Assembly: GCA_025782575.1 (NCBI GenBank)
Contig: JALGYY010000017.1
Coordinates: 62,001-126,000, forward strand
Length of the DNA stretch: 64,000 nucleotides
Direction: 5' to 3'
From: a bacterium
Lineage (GTDB): Bacteria; Orphanbacterota; Orphanbacteria; Orphanbacterales; Orphanbacteraceae
The stretch's first letter is position 1. Every line of letters begins with the position of its first letter. Under the pieces are notes generated by a model. That model was not told where the DNA came from. It did no database searches and saw only the letters and a program-made list of their open reading frames with translations. The position numbers and the translations under genes were made by a program. Below, piece after piece: positions 35,213 through 45,607 of the stretch.

Positions 35213-35235
35213 ATCAGGTTCGTTACTTCGGCGGG

Positions 35236-36432
35236 TTACTCCCTTGGTTCGTCCGGCGCGGACTCAGTCGATTCCGGAATTGACTCCGGCGCTTCGATCG
35301 TGGGAGCCGGTTCGTTCAGCCCTCGTCTTCCGAACCGGCTGAACAGGATTCCACCGATTCCGACGAACGAAGCGAGCGCAACGATCACAAGGCCGACTGT
35401 AGTGAAGCTCCATCCGATCACATGAAGGGGACCGCCGATCGCCTTCAGCAGCTTGCCGCCGAACCAGGGCGCCGTAAGAAGAACGACACCCATAAACGCG
35501 GTCATCCTGGGGCTCCTGACCCCGGAGAAGACCTTCGGCCCCCAGGACCGTCCGACCTCCGCCGACACGGCGGTGAGGCCCCAGAGCTGAACGATCAACA
35601 GAAGAGGCAGATAGATCACCGCCACCGGTATCCCGATCACACTGATCAGCAGGATGACCATGATCACGGGGGTCATGACGACCAGTAGAAATCCGGCAAG
35701 GCCCGCCTTACCGGAATCTGCCCGCAGGCGATCTCCGACACGTTTCGTCGGCTTGCCGAGGAGATCGATAAAAATGAGAACCAGGAAGAACAGGACAATA
35801 TAAGCGATGACAATATACTTGATCGCGTGGCCGATCCGCTGGACACGGGTTCTTGGGTCGTGGATCTCGAACCCGGGGATAAGCGCAGAGATTCCGGGCG
35901 CGATCGATAACTTCTGTCCTTCAACAACAGCGTCACCTTCTTCTACCACACGACCGCCGATGGAGACCGCGTCGCCGAATACGTGAGAGCCGTCGTAAAG
36001 AAAGACGTTTCCGCCGAGGGCAATTGCGTCGCCCCGAATCGTTCCGTAAACATGGACCGGCCCGCCGACGCAGACAACGTCGCCGGGAACGGTCTTAGCC
36101 TGATCAACCGTGACGCTGCCGCCAGTCTTCACGATGTCGTCGGCCGAGTGCGTTACTTTCACCGCCCCACCAAGATGCCGGATCTGGATCAGCGTGTCGT
36201 AATCGTCCTCGGCCTCTTCCGCGATTCGCTCCGCCGCCGCCTCGAGCTGATTCGCTGTCTCCTTGGCCCGTTTCTCGGATTCCAGAATCGCTTTCTCGGC
36301 AATCTCCTCGGGAGAGAGTTCTCCCCCGGGATCCGACTGGGCAAACGAATGGGTTACGCCGGCCACGCTCATGAGAAGAACTAGGAGAAGCAGAGGCAGA
36401 CGATATCGTGTGTCCTTAACCGAGTAATACAT
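35236..36432 (-). CDS. Membrane protein with bactofilin-like beta-helix segment
   Basis: Envelope protein of 398 residues. A signal or membrane segment (residues 12-32) is followed by a charged helical stretch (35-80) and then a beta-helix-like region (about 85-180, KTVPGDVVCVGGPVHVYGTIRGDAIALGG) like polymer-forming bactofilin or DUF583 repeats. At least four membrane helices then occupy about 205-365, before an acidic Pro/Glu tail. It is third in an ECF sigma/anti-sigma operon and overlaps the anti-sigma gene by 17 bp. It is probably part of the same envelope response. Confidence 0.78.
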   Translation of the reverse strand: MYYSVKDTRYRLPLLLLVLLMSVAGVTHSFAQSDPGGELSPEEIAEKAILESEKRAKETANQLEAAAERIAEEAEDDYDTLIQIRHLGGAVKVTHSADDIVKTGGSVTVDQAKTVPGDVVCVGGPVHVYGTIRGDAIALGGNVFLYDGSHVFGDAVSIGGRVVEEGDAVVEGQKLSIAPGISALIPGFEIHDPRTRVQRIGHAIKYIVIAYIVLFFLVLIFIDLLGKPTKRVGDRLRADSGKAGLAGFLLVVMTPVIMVILLISVIGIPVAVIYLPLLLIVQLWGLTAVSAEVGRSWGPKVFSGVRSPRMTAFMGVVLLTAPWFGGKLLKAIGGPLHVIGWSFTTVGLVIVALASFVGIGGILFSRFGRRGLNEPAPTIEAPESIPESTESAPDEPRE

Positions 36433-37096
36433 GGTGGATCCCCCCCCTGGACCGGGCGAGCAGAAGACGCGCCCCCCATCCCAGGGCGATCAGTGTATAG
36501 AGCACAGATGACGTGATGACAACGGATCGGACTTCTTCGGACAATGCCACTCGGGCGAGCGCGATACCAACAGGAGCGAATGCCCCTGCGTATCCGCCCA
36601 ACACGCCCCAGATAGTAGACAGAACCGTGAGAAGAGCAGTGAACAAAGTGATCGGAGCGAGTACGGTATCGAGCTTGCTCGCCACGGCCGTTTCGACGAT
36701 AGGCCCGGTTACCATGCCCATCGTCGTAAAGAGCTCCACCGAGAATGCGGTAGAGGCGACCAGCGTGGCGACTGCGGCAGCCGGCACCCATCGCGGGATG
36801 CGAACGGGGCGGCGGCGCACGGATCGGCCGGCGCGGACCAGATCGGCTCCCAAGCGAGGGAAGAGTCTACTCATCACCTGCTGTTCGATCGCCGGGATCG
36901 GATCGGCCGGGGCAACCGCTATTATTTCAAAGAGAGAGGCCCAGCGTTCGAAACGTATCCGGCACTCATTGCAATTCACGAGATGGGACCGGGACGACTG
37001 GAGAGTTCTCTCCGCGTCTGTCGCATGCTCGAGATCAGCATCAAGCAGTTCCTGAAGCCGATCATCTGTCAGATGTTGTTGATTCGAATGCTTCAC
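36416..37096 (-). CDS. Putative zinc-finger anti-sigma factor
   Basis: The 226-residue protein has an N-terminal ZAS-like motif (LTDDRLQELLDADLEHATDAE ... SHLVNCNECRIRFERW, H-x3-C-x2-C) that would bind the sigma factor encoded just upstream. Three membrane-spanning stretches follow (about 105-130, 145-170 and 190-215). This fits a membrane-held anti-sigma factor released by an envelope signal. The gene starts 54 bp after the sigma gene on the same strand and overlaps the following membrane-protein gene. The periplasmic sensing part is small, so sensing may rely on that partner. Confidence 0.8.
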   Translation of the reverse strand: MKHSNQQHLTDDRLQELLDADLEHATDAERTLQSSRSHLVNCNECRIRFERWASLFEIIAVAPADPIPAIEQQVMSRLFPRLGADLVRAGRSVRRRPVRIPRWVPAAAVATLVASTAFSVELFTTMGMVTGPIVETAVASKLDTVLAPITLFTALLTVLSTIWGVLGGYAGAFAPVGIALARVALSEEVRSVVITSSVLYTLIALGWGARLLLARSRGGIHHVLLG

Positions 37097-37150
37097 GATC
37101 TTCCCTCTGACCGGATTACGAAAGTCCCCCCTTCCGGGTTACGTCCGAAA

Positions 37151-37753
37151 TCACCTATCTGGGATCCCCCCCGGACGGTCCAGCCTGCTGCTCAGCAGTT
37201 TGGCGAGCGCTTCGCGGGCCCGGAAGAGACGAACTTTGACCGTTCCGAGCGGAATTTCCAGAATATCGGCTATTTCATCGTAGCGGAGCCCCTCCAGGTG
37301 CCGAAGGGTAATCGCCGAGCGAAGGGTGGGGGACAGCTTTCCGATCGCTTCCTCGATTATTTTCTTTTCCTGGCCGGCCTCGACCGCTTCCAGGGGATTA
37401 ACCGCATCGGGATCAGGCAGATCCCAGGTAATCTCCCCCTCCGAGCCGGCTATCGGTTGGTCGATGGAGATCAGGGGATACTTCCGCTTCCTGATGTAAT
37501 CGATACAGAGGTTATGGGTGATTCGAAAGATCCAGCTCCGGAACGCGTACCGGGGATCGTACTGGGAGAGCGCCGAGTAGACCTTGATGAATACCTCCTG
37601 TGCGGCGTCCTCGGCATCGCTTCTGTTCCGCAGGATCCGCTGCGCCAGATGAAACACCGGATTCTGGTACTCACGGATCAGCAGGCGAAATGCCTCCTCG
37701 TCCCCCGTTCGGGAGCGTTCGACGAGATCTTTCTCGTCCCGGGATCGATCCAT
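37151..37753 (-). CDS. ECF-family RNA polymerase sigma factor
   Basis: Alternative sigma factor of 200 residues with region 2 (DAEDAAQEVFIKVYSALSQYDPRYAFRSWIFRITHN) and region 4 (LRSAITLRHLEGLRYDEIADILEIPLGTVKVRLFRAREAL), the layout of RpoE-like ECF sigmas. The ATG at 37753 has GGAGAGG in front. The longer in-frame ORF runs into the divergent enolase gene and was rejected. An anti-sigma gene follows. The visible promoter is of sigma-70 type; I did not find an obvious ECF-type autoregulatory promoter. Confidence 0.92.
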   Translation of the reverse strand: MDRSRDEKDLVERSRTGDEEAFRLLIREYQNPVFHLAQRILRNRSDAEDAAQEVFIKVYSALSQYDPRYAFRSWIFRITHNLCIDYIRKRKYPLISIDQPIAGSEGEITWDLPDPDAVNPLEAVEAGQEKKIIEEAIGKLSPTLRSAITLRHLEGLRYDEIADILEIPLGTVKVRLFRAREALAKLLSSRLDRPGGIPDR

Positions 37754-37781
37754 GGGCCTCTCCAAGTCAAACCAGTGGATG

Positions 37782-37810
37782 ACAGTAGAGAATAGAATGT
37801 TAATCGTCAA
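37782..37810 (-). promoter_or_regulatory. Sigma-70-type promoter of the ECF sigma operon
   Basis: The minus strand reads TTGACG (37805-37810), a 17-bp spacer and TACTGT (37782-37787), about 30 bp upstream of the sigma factor start. Confidence 0.55.
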
Positions 37811-37836
37811 GAATCCGAAGGGAGGACCGTTTTCCC

Positions 37837-39224
<1,388 letters not shown>

Positions 39225-39258
39225 AGAGGAGTAGAACCGCCGACGAGGGAGGCCCCCT

Positions 39259-39708
39259 ATGCCCTCGAAAAAGAGACCGCTCGATCGCCTGCGGTCACTG
39301 CGCTTCAATTATCGTGACTACTTTCAACGGAAGCAGTTCATTCGTTTCTGCTTCCTGGCCGGCGGAATTTGGGTAATTCACACGTTCCTGATGAGCGATC
39401 AGAGCCTCTTCGCCTATGTGGATCTGAAAACCACCAACCGGGACCTTACCGCGGCAATCGCGGATACCGGCGGGCGAGTCGATTCGCTCGCTGCGGTCGC
39501 CCTGCTGCTGCAGGACGATCCAGCCACGATCGAGCGCGTGGCCCGGGAACGCTACAAGATGAGAGCGCCGGGAGAGACACAGTACCTCTTTATCGAGGTC
39601 GACGAAGAGGACCGGGAGTCACTCATCCGCGAGGTGATCCGGGACCGTGAAGAGGCCCGCGAGAATGCCGGGAGCAAGCCCGAATCCGATCCGGTGAGAA
39701 GGCCCTGA
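39259..39708 (+). CDS. FtsB/DivIC-like septum formation protein
   Basis: Small bitopic protein of 149 residues. A basic cytoplasmic N-terminus (about 1-26) leads to one membrane helix (about 27-46, FIRFCFLAGGIWVIHTFLM) and a periplasmic helix. The motif ATIERVARERYKMRAPGETQY is the DivIC/FtsB signature. It would belong to the FtsQLB-type division complex. The coiled coil is short and the C-terminal tail acidic and unusually long. It is located directly after eno, as in many bacteria. Confidence 0.85.
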   Translation: MPSKKRPLDRLRSLRFNYRDYFQRKQFIRFCFLAGGIWVIHTFLMSDQSLFAYVDLKTTNRDLTAAIADTGGRVDSLAAVALLLQDDPATIERVARERYKMRAPGETQYLFIEVDEEDRESLIREVIRDREEARENAGSKPESDPVRRP

Positions 39709-39726
39709 CATCACCCTAAAATCGAG

Positions 39727-39755
39727 TTGACTTCCCTCAGCCTCAAGGCTATGGT
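39727..39755 (+). promoter_or_regulatory. Promoter of the initiator tRNA gene
   Basis: TTGACT (39727-39732), a 17-bp spacer and TATGGT (39750-39755). Transcription would start about 20 bp before the mature tRNA. Confidence 0.6.
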
Positions 39756-39782
39756 TTGGGGCCGGTTTGAAAAAGAGACGAT

Positions 39783-39856
<74 letters not shown>

Positions 39857-39864
39857 GACCATAT

Positions 39865-39904
39865 CGCCGCAGGGACCTGCACGGTTCTTGCGGCGCATTT
39901 TTTT
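39865..39904 (+). terminator. Rho-independent terminator of the tRNA gene
   Basis: CGCCGCA (39865-39871) pairs with TGCGGCG (39889-39895), followed by CA and seven T. It begins nine bases after the tRNA 3' end. Confidence 0.85.
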
Positions 39905-40031
39905 GCCATCTAAAAAGCTGCTTGCTGCCGGTTTACTACCCGGCGGATTTGATAGCCTGGCGCCCCGCTCAGAGGTCTGCAGGGTCGATTTGAGGCGAGT
40001 ATTATTGTTGGATCAGCGTTAGTATCGACGA

Positions 40032-41102
40032 ATGAAAAGACGTTGGAGACTGGTTGCTGCTATTGGCTACGCGATCCTCGTTTTGCTTCTCGTTGAAGGC
40101 TGTTCCCGCGTCTACTGGAAAATCAGCCGCGACGTCCCGATGAGAAGCCCGGGGGAAATCGTGTATGGTTTCTACCCTGAGCTGGAGTCGGTGAACTGGT
40201 TCCGACCCACCAAGGACGACGGCGTTTTCGACATTCTGATCCTGGGCGGATCCGTAATGACGTACCCCTGGGGAAACGTGAAGCAACTGCTGCTTGAGCG
40301 AGCGACGTACGAATCGGGTAGGCCTGTTCACGTTCATAACCTTGCCCGGCCGGGGCATTCCACCCGCGACAGCTTTTACAAGTACCGTTACCTGCGTGAC
40401 GATCCATTCGATCTGGTGCTGCTGTATCATGGTCTGAACGACGTAAGAGCGAATAACTGCCCTCCCTCGGTGTTTTCCCGGGACTACTCCCAGTATTCGT
40501 GGTACGAGGCGGTCGGAAAACTGTCGAGGCACCCGGAAGTTCGCTTTGTCCTCCTCCCGTTCACCATCGATTTTCTTTGGACCTCACTCAAGGAGTTGTT
40601 TGATCCGGTGAAGGATAGCCGCATGGCTGCGCCCAGAAGTGAGTGGATCAGTTATGGCAGTGATATCAAGACGTCTGTGACTTTTCGAGAGAATCTATCG
40701 GCGTTCATTGAGATCGCCGCCGCCAAGGAAGAAGACCTGCTGCTCATGACATATGCCACCTATGTTCCCGAAAACTACTCCGAAAAGGCCTTCGAAGAGA
40801 AGCGCCTCGACTACACATTGCATAAGGCGAAGATCGAACTTTGGGGAGATCCGATTAACGTTATGGCGGGAGTCGCGGCACACAACGCCGTCGTTGAAAG
40901 TATCGTCGAGGATAATCCAGACGTCTCGTTCGTGGACCAGGATGGGCTTATTTCGAAAGATGGCGAGCACTTCAACGACATCTGCCATTTCACCCATAAG
41001 GGATGTGAGGAGTTCGTGGAGAACATCTGGCCGGTCGTTCGCCGCACGATGGAGGCCTGGGCCGAGGAGAACACACCTCCGCATCCGTCTTCCCCCCGCT
41101 AG
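40032..41102 (+). CDS. SGNH/GDSL-like hydrolase, membrane-anchored
   Basis: Predicted exported or anchored hydrolase of 356 residues. An N-terminal hydrophobic segment (AAIGYAILVLLLVEGCS) precedes an SGNH fold. Block I is ILILGGSVMTYPWG (the nucleophile Ser follows GG), block II has Gly in ARPGHSTRDS, block III is YHGLNDVRAN (Asn), and block V is DICHFTHKG, with Asp and His. Such proteins are often carbohydrate O-acyl esterases or transferases of surface polysaccharides; the substrate is unknown. It stands alone after the tRNA, with a weak ribosome site. A second SGNH protein lies at 60.8 kb. Confidence 0.8.
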   Translation: MKRRWRLVAAIGYAILVLLLVEGCSRVYWKISRDVPMRSPGEIVYGFYPELESVNWFRPTKDDGVFDILILGGSVMTYPWGNVKQLLLERATYESGRPVHVHNLARPGHSTRDSFYKYRYLRDDPFDLVLLYHGLNDVRANNCPPSVFSRDYSQYSWYEAVGKLSRHPEVRFVLLPFTIDFLWTSLKELFDPVKDSRMAAPRSEWISYGSDIKTSVTFRENLSAFIEIAAAKEEDLLLMTYATYVPENYSEKAFEEKRLDYTLHKAKIELWGDPINVMAGVAAHNAVVESIVEDNPDVSFVDQDGLISKDGEHFNDICHFTHKGCEEFVENIWPVVRRTMEAWAEENTPPHPSSPR

Positions 41103-41131
41103 TGCCTAGCGCAGCATGGACCGAAGCCCAC

Positions 41132-41145
41132 TGTGAATCTTCACC
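41132..41145. promoter_or_regulatory. Candidate enhancer dyad shared with module B
   Basis: TGTGAATCTTCACC contains the perfect dyad GTGAA-N2-TTCAC. The same sequence with a different centre (TGTGAAAATTCACC) occurs at 60324-60337 in front of the module B operon. Here it lies about 112 bp upstream of the -24 element of a sigma-54 promoter, normal spacing for an NtrC-type activator. A partial second copy (GTGAAGAACC) follows at 41152. Confidence 0.6.
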
Positions 41146-41256
41146 TCGACCGTGAAGAACCGCCACACAGGAATCCATCGCACTCCCGCTGCCACCTGCC
41201 TTCCTAACCCGTTTTCTGATAACACGATACAGATTCGGCTCTTGTGGAATCCTTCG

Positions 41257-41272
41257 TGGCACGCCCGCTGCA
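41257..41272 (+). promoter_or_regulatory. Sigma-54 promoter of the lipoprotein at 41.3 kb
   Basis: TGGCACGCCCGCTGCA differs from TGGCACG-N4-TTGCA at one position, with GG and GC ten bases apart. The expected start near 41283 leaves a 60-nt leader before the ATG. Confidence 0.75.
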
Positions 41273-41343
41273 TAAGAGAGGTTCTGTTGGTACGGACAGT
41301 TGACAATCTCTAGCGAGCAGGGCAACCGAAAGGAGCAGGAACC

Positions 41344-42168
41344 ATGAGAAAGGCATCAAAGAACGGACTCAGAAAACTGATTATGGCGGGGATAGTCGTC
41401 TTTCTTCTCACCGGGTGTAGCGCCACCACTCCGACCGAGCCGAACGGGGGAAGCAACGACCAGGCGAGCGCACCCGCTCTCCCGGCGCCCGAACTATTAC
41501 AGTTCAATTTCGGCTTCTTCGGCCAGGCGGAAAAAACGGCAGGTTCGAATGAGAACTTCTTCAACGCGGCGATTCGTGTCGCGGTGATTGAGGTAATAAC
41601 AGATTTCATACTGATTCCTCCTGTGGCCGCTATTTCGCTTGCCCTGCATACTGTGCCGAGCCCCCAGGATGATGGTTCGTACCTCTGGGTTTATACGTGG
41701 GTAGACGGCGAAGAAGAGGCTCAGATTCGACTTCGAGGAAGAGTCGAGGGGAGCCGCGTAGCGTGGGAACTCAGGGTAAGCAGCACGGAAGAGACATCCC
41801 CGATCGTGAACGAACTCTGGTTCGAGGGGGAGACGTGGAACGACGGCGATACCGGATTCTTCCGGTTCCATGATTTCGGCCGGAATAATAAGCCGATTGT
41901 CGCGCGCCTCGACTGGGATTCGAATGGGAACGACCAGGAACTCATCTTTACGGATCTTGATGAAAACCCGGGGGACGAACTGGCCTGGCGCAAAACGGGA
42001 TCGGTCGGCTCGGTCGAGTTCTTGGATAGCTCGGAAGACGAGCTCTGGTTCATCCGCTTCGACGAGTCGGACGGGACGGGAAGCCTTCGTGCCGATGACT
42101 ACAATAACGGCGAAGAGGCCTGCTGGGACGACCACCAGAACGATATCGCCTGCTCGCCGGCGATCTGA
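41344..42168 (+). CDS. Predicted lipoprotein of unknown function, sigma-54 promoter
   Basis: I recognise no family in this 274-residue protein. The signal peptide ends in a clear lipobox FLLTGC (Cys about residue 25), followed by a Pro/Ser-rich linker. A hydrophobic patch (FNAAIRVAVIEVITDFILIPPVAAISLALHTVP, about 75-108) precedes beta-rich sequence rich in Trp, Asp and Glu (YLWVYTWVDGEEEAQIRLRG; FRFHDFGRNNKPIVARLDW). It has a strong ribosome site (AAAGGAGCAGGA), its own sigma-54 promoter with upstream dyad, and its own terminator. It therefore seems a dedicated single-gene target of an NtrC-type regulator. Confidence 0.82.
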   Translation: MRKASKNGLRKLIMAGIVVFLLTGCSATTPTEPNGGSNDQASAPALPAPELLQFNFGFFGQAEKTAGSNENFFNAAIRVAVIEVITDFILIPPVAAISLALHTVPSPQDDGSYLWVYTWVDGEEEAQIRLRGRVEGSRVAWELRVSSTEETSPIVNELWFEGETWNDGDTGFFRFHDFGRNNKPIVARLDWDSNGNDQELIFTDLDENPGDELAWRKTGSVGSVEFLDSSEDELWFIRFDESDGTGSLRADDYNNGEEACWDDHQNDIACSPAI

Positions 42169-42200
42169 CAAGCACGTCACGGCGACGGATCCGACAGGAG

Positions 42201-42233
42201 AGCCCGGTGGTCATCCCGACCGCCGGGCTTTTT
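42201..42233 (+). terminator. Rho-independent terminator of the lipoprotein gene
   Basis: AGCCCGGTGGTC (42201-42212) pairs with GACCGCCGGGCT (42218-42229; one G:T pair) and is followed by TTTTT. It overlaps the last two bases of the convergent SpoU gene. Confidence 0.8.
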
Positions 42234-43050
42234 CCTGCCGGACACTGATGACATGAAGCAGGATGGCCGCTGCCGCATTGACTGAGTAGGAGTCGACGCT
42301 CCCCGGCATGGGAATGGTGATGAGACTGTCGGCCCGCTCACTTACCTCTTCTGCCAGCCCGCGGGATTCGCTCCCCATGAGGATTATCGCACCGCCCGGG
42401 GAGAGTGCCGTATTCTCCGGAGCCTCTCCCCCGGTCGAAACGGCAGCGTAGGTCTTCATCGAACCGGTGGCGCCCAGAAAGGAATCGAGATCCCTATACA
42501 AGATGACGGAAGTTTTGAAGAGGCTCCCCATGGACGTCCGCACCGATTGGGGATGAAAGGGGTCCCCCTTGCCTATCGTAATGAACGCCGCCGCCCCCGA
42601 GGCAAGGGCCGTACGAACGAGAGCGCCGAGATTGCCGGGATCTTCCAAATCCACGCCGGCGAGCACGAGAGGTGACCGGCCGGGGTGCAAAGCTCGCCAG
42701 GCCGAGATCACTTCGGCAAGCGGGCGATCACGGTCGGGAAGATCGGCGAGACCGACAATCGCCCCGATCTCCCTCCCCCCGGTAAGCCTTCGCAGCTCCC
42801 AGTCGGGAGCTCTTATGACAGGAATCATCCGCTCCTGAAGCTCGCCGAGCAAGGCCCGATTCCGACTCTCGGGATTACGACCAAAGTCATCGGATATGAG
42901 AACGCGCCGGATCGAACATCCGGCGCGAAGAGCTCTCTCATGAAGACGCGTTCCTTCGAGTGAATAGAGACCGAGGACCTCACGCCCTCGCGATGTCGAC
43001 GTCCGCAGAACGTCGGCCACCATCCGATTCCAGGAATCGCCCCCGCTCAA
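42211..43050 (-). CDS. SpoU/TrmH-family RNA 2'-O-methyltransferase
   Basis: SAM-dependent ribose methyltransferase with the SPOUT knot: motif 1 NLGALVRTALASGA, motif 2 IILMGSESRGL, motif 3 IPMPGSVDSYSVNAAAAILLHVI. An N-terminal substrate-binding domain (GTRLHERALRAGCSIRRVLISDDF) resembles RlmB/TsnR types; the exact target is unknown. The TTG at 43050, with GAGGA five bases upstream and one base after the parvulin stop, is the best start (279 residues). ATG 43023 is the alternative. The longer ORF into the parvulin gene is a shadow. It is the last gene of the minus-strand arm of the ATP-grasp cluster. Confidence 0.88.
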   Translation of the reverse strand: MSGGDSWNRMVADVLRTSTSRGREVLGLYSLEGTRLHERALRAGCSIRRVLISDDFGRNPESRNRALLGELQERMIPVIRAPDWELRRLTGGREIGAIVGLADLPDRDRPLAEVISAWRALHPGRSPLVLAGVDLEDPGNLGALVRTALASGAAAFITIGKGDPFHPQSVRTSMGSLFKTSVILYRDLDSFLGATGSMKTYAAVSTGGEAPENTALSPGGAIILMGSESRGLAEEVSERADSLITIPMPGSVDSYSVNAAAAILLHVISVRQEKARRSG

Positions 43051-43051
43051 C

Positions 43052-43336
43052 TCAGTCCTCAGTCCTGCTTGTAATCTCGATGAGGTGAAAGCCGAACTGG
43101 GTACGAATCGGGCCGTGGACCTTGCCCAGTTCCGAGCTGAATACGACATCGTCGAATTCTTTGACCATCTGACCAGGCCCGAATTCGCCGAGGGCACCAC
43201 CCTCGGCGGACGAGGGGCACGTGGAATTAGCGCGAGCGACCTCAGCAAAATCGTCGCCTCCCTCGATCTTGGTCTTCAGCTCGATGCACTCGTCTTCCGT
43301 TTCAACGAGAATGTGACGTGCGGCTGCACGGGCCAT
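43052..43336 (-). CDS. Parvulin-type peptidyl-prolyl isomerase
   Basis: Single-domain PpiC-like rotamase of 94 residues: ARHILVETEDECIELKTKIEGGDDFAEVA, the loop NSTCPSSAEGGALGEFGPGQMVKEF and the end GPIRTQFGFHLIEI are family hallmarks. No signal peptide, so probably cytoplasmic. The ATG at 43336 has AAGGAG seven bases upstream. It is located between glgB and the SpoU gene on the same strand. Confidence 0.92.
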   Translation of the reverse strand: MARAAARHILVETEDECIELKTKIEGGDDFAEVARANSTCPSSAEGGALGEFGPGQMVKEFDDVVFSSELGKVHGPIRTQFGFHLIEITSRTED

Positions 43337-43393
43337 ATCGGACTCCTTCTTATTCTTAATTGTCGTTAGCAAAATTACGGCCGGGCCGACCGA

Positions 43394-45607
43394 TCAAGCG
43401 GCACCCCTTCCGTCCTCAGAAACCAAGTAGACCACGGCGAGCGGGGGGAGGGCAATCTCGATCGACAGGTCCCGATCGTGACAGGGCTCTTCCGCTGCAG
43501 TGACGGTTTGAGGGATCTCGTACCCCGAGCCCCCGAAACGGCTTTCATCGCTGTTCAGGATCACGCGATATCTCCCACCGGCCGGCACGCCCAGACGATA
43601 ATTCTCATAAGGGACAGGAGTAAAGTTGGCCACTACCAGCACCACGTTCTCTTTTTCCCGTGCCCTTCGAATGAAGGAGACCACCGTCCTTTCTTCATCC
43701 CGAAAGCAGATCCACTCGAACCCATCCGATTCAAAATCCACTTCGTGCAGCGGTGCCTCCCGGCGATAAACCTCGTTCAGTGCGCGCACGTAATCCATCA
43801 TCCCGGAATGAATCGGTTCATTCAGAAGGTGCCAATCGAGTTGGCTGTCATGATTCCACTCTCTTGTCTGGCCGAACTCCCCCCCCATGAAGAGGAGTTT
43901 CTTCCCCGGATGGCCGTACATGTATCCATAAAGTAGTCTGAGATCCGCGAATTTCTTCCACTCGTCTCCCGGCATTTTGTAGACGAGCGGGCTTTTCCCG
44001 TGGACCACTTCGTCGTGAGACAGAGGGAGCAGGAACTTTTCGCTAAATGCGTAAAGCAGGGAAAAGGTCAGCTTGTCGAGGCACTTTCCTCGGAACAGCG
44101 GATCGAGCTGGGAGAAGGAAAGCATGTCGTGCATCCATCCCATGTTCCACTTGAGATCGAAACCGAGCCCCCCCTCTTCGACAGGTTGTGAAACTTTCGG
44201 CCACGATGTGGACTCCTCGGCGATCATGAGCACATTCGGATGATACTTCTTAATTGTCTGATTCAGTCGCTTGAGAAAATCGATCGCTTCCAGATTCTCC
44301 CGGCCACCGAAACGATTGGGGACCCAGTCTCCCTCTTCCCGGGAATAATCGAGATAGAGCATGGAAGCGACGGCATCTACACGCAGGCCGTCGATGTGAT
44401 ACTCGTCCAGCCAGTAAAGGGCATTGGAGATGAGGAACGCGGAGACTTCAGGTCGGCCGTAGTTGTAGATGAACGTATCCCAGTCGGGATGATGGCCCTG
44501 TCTCGGGTCAGCATGTTCGTACAGGTGAGTGCCGTCAAAGAAGCCGAGGCCATGGCCGTCACGGGGGAAATGGGCAGGCACCCAGTCGAGCAACACACTG
44601 ATTCCTGATCGATGAGCCCGATCGACGAAAAACCGGAAATCGTCCGGCGTTCCGAATCTCGACGTCGGCGCGTAAGCACCCACAGTCTGATAGCCCCAAG
44701 ACCCATCGAAGGGATGCTCGGAGATGGGGAGAAGCTGGAGATGGGTATAGCCGAGACGTCTGACGTAGGGAATGAGTTTGGCCGCGAGTTCCCGGTAACT
44801 GAGCCACCCCGGATCCTCCCCCTCTTTCCGCATCCACGAACCGAGATGGACTTCATAGGTCGCCATCGGTTTGTCAGGCGCCTGTACTTCCGCTCGGCGA
44901 CCCATCCATTCTGAATCTCGCCATCGATACCGGGAGAGATCCCAGACTACGGACGCAGTATTAGGCCGTACTTCCATTGCAAATCCGCATGGATCCGCTT
45001 TGTCAAACACAGCGTCCTTAAACTGCGAGCGAATTCTATACTTATAAAGCGCCCCCTGCGCCACGCCGGGCAGAAACAGCTCCCAGAGACCGGAATTCCG
45101 ACGACCCATAGGATGGCGAAGCTCGTTCCACTCGTTGAAACTGCCGATCACGCTTACCGACCCGGCATTGGGCGCCCACACTGAAAACGAAACGCCCATG
45201 ACACCCGCCCGCTTCTCCACCTGGGCGCCTAGTTTCTTATAGTAGTGGTGGTGATTGCCTTCCTGAAAGAGATGGAGATCGAAATCGGTGAGCCCCTTCG
45301 GGAACCGGTAGGGATCACGCTCGATCGACTCCCCCCCTCCCCGGCGGGTAACTACGAACTTGTATGGGAAGGGCTTCACCGCTGCCGGGAAGAGCCTCTC
45401 GAAAAGCCCGCCCGTGTGGGTACACTCCATGAGATGAAAACGGGATCCTCGCTTGATCGAAACCGACCTGGCCCCGGGGATGAAGGCCCGAACGAGATGG
45501 CCACCCCCCTCATGGGGGTGAATCCCGAGGATATCGTGAGGATTGTCGCACTGCCCGTTCAAGAGCCGCGCCAGGTCTTTCGAATCGAAAATCAAGTCAG
45601 CCGGCAT
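43394..45607 (-). CDS. glgB: 1,4-alpha-glucan branching enzyme
   Basis: Makes alpha-1,6 branches in glycogen. The 737-residue product has an N-terminal CBM48-type part (NPHDILGIHPHEGGGHLVRAF), a second E-set (VSFSVWAPNAGSVSVIGSFNEWNE) and the GH13 barrel. Key residues are in IDGLRVDAV (nucleophile Asp), VLMIAEESTSWP (acid/base Glu) and PLSHDEVVHGK (Asp), followed by a C-terminal beta domain. The ATG at 45607 lies inside the end of the upstream ATP-grasp gene (11-bp overlap), so the two are translationally coupled, which is unusual for glgB. No other glycogen gene is nearby. Confidence 0.95.
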   Translation of the reverse strand: MPADLIFDSKDLARLLNGQCDNPHDILGIHPHEGGGHLVRAFIPGARSVSIKRGSRFHLMECTHTGGLFERLFPAAVKPFPYKFVVTRRGGGESIERDPYRFPKGLTDFDLHLFQEGNHHHYYKKLGAQVEKRAGVMGVSFSVWAPNAGSVSVIGSFNEWNELRHPMGRRNSGLWELFLPGVAQGALYKYRIRSQFKDAVFDKADPCGFAMEVRPNTASVVWDLSRYRWRDSEWMGRRAEVQAPDKPMATYEVHLGSWMRKEGEDPGWLSYRELAAKLIPYVRRLGYTHLQLLPISEHPFDGSWGYQTVGAYAPTSRFGTPDDFRFFVDRAHRSGISVLLDWVPAHFPRDGHGLGFFDGTHLYEHADPRQGHHPDWDTFIYNYGRPEVSAFLISNALYWLDEYHIDGLRVDAVASMLYLDYSREEGDWVPNRFGGRENLEAIDFLKRLNQTIKKYHPNVLMIAEESTSWPKVSQPVEEGGLGFDLKWNMGWMHDMLSFSQLDPLFRGKCLDKLTFSLLYAFSEKFLLPLSHDEVVHGKSPLVYKMPGDEWKKFADLRLLYGYMYGHPGKKLLFMGGEFGQTREWNHDSQLDWHLLNEPIHSGMMDYVRALNEVYRREAPLHEVDFESDGFEWICFRDEERTVVSFIRRAREKENVVLVVANFTPVPYENYRLGVPAGGRYRVILNSDESRFGGSGYEIPQTVTAAEEPCHDRDLSIEIALPPLAVVYLVSEDGRGAA

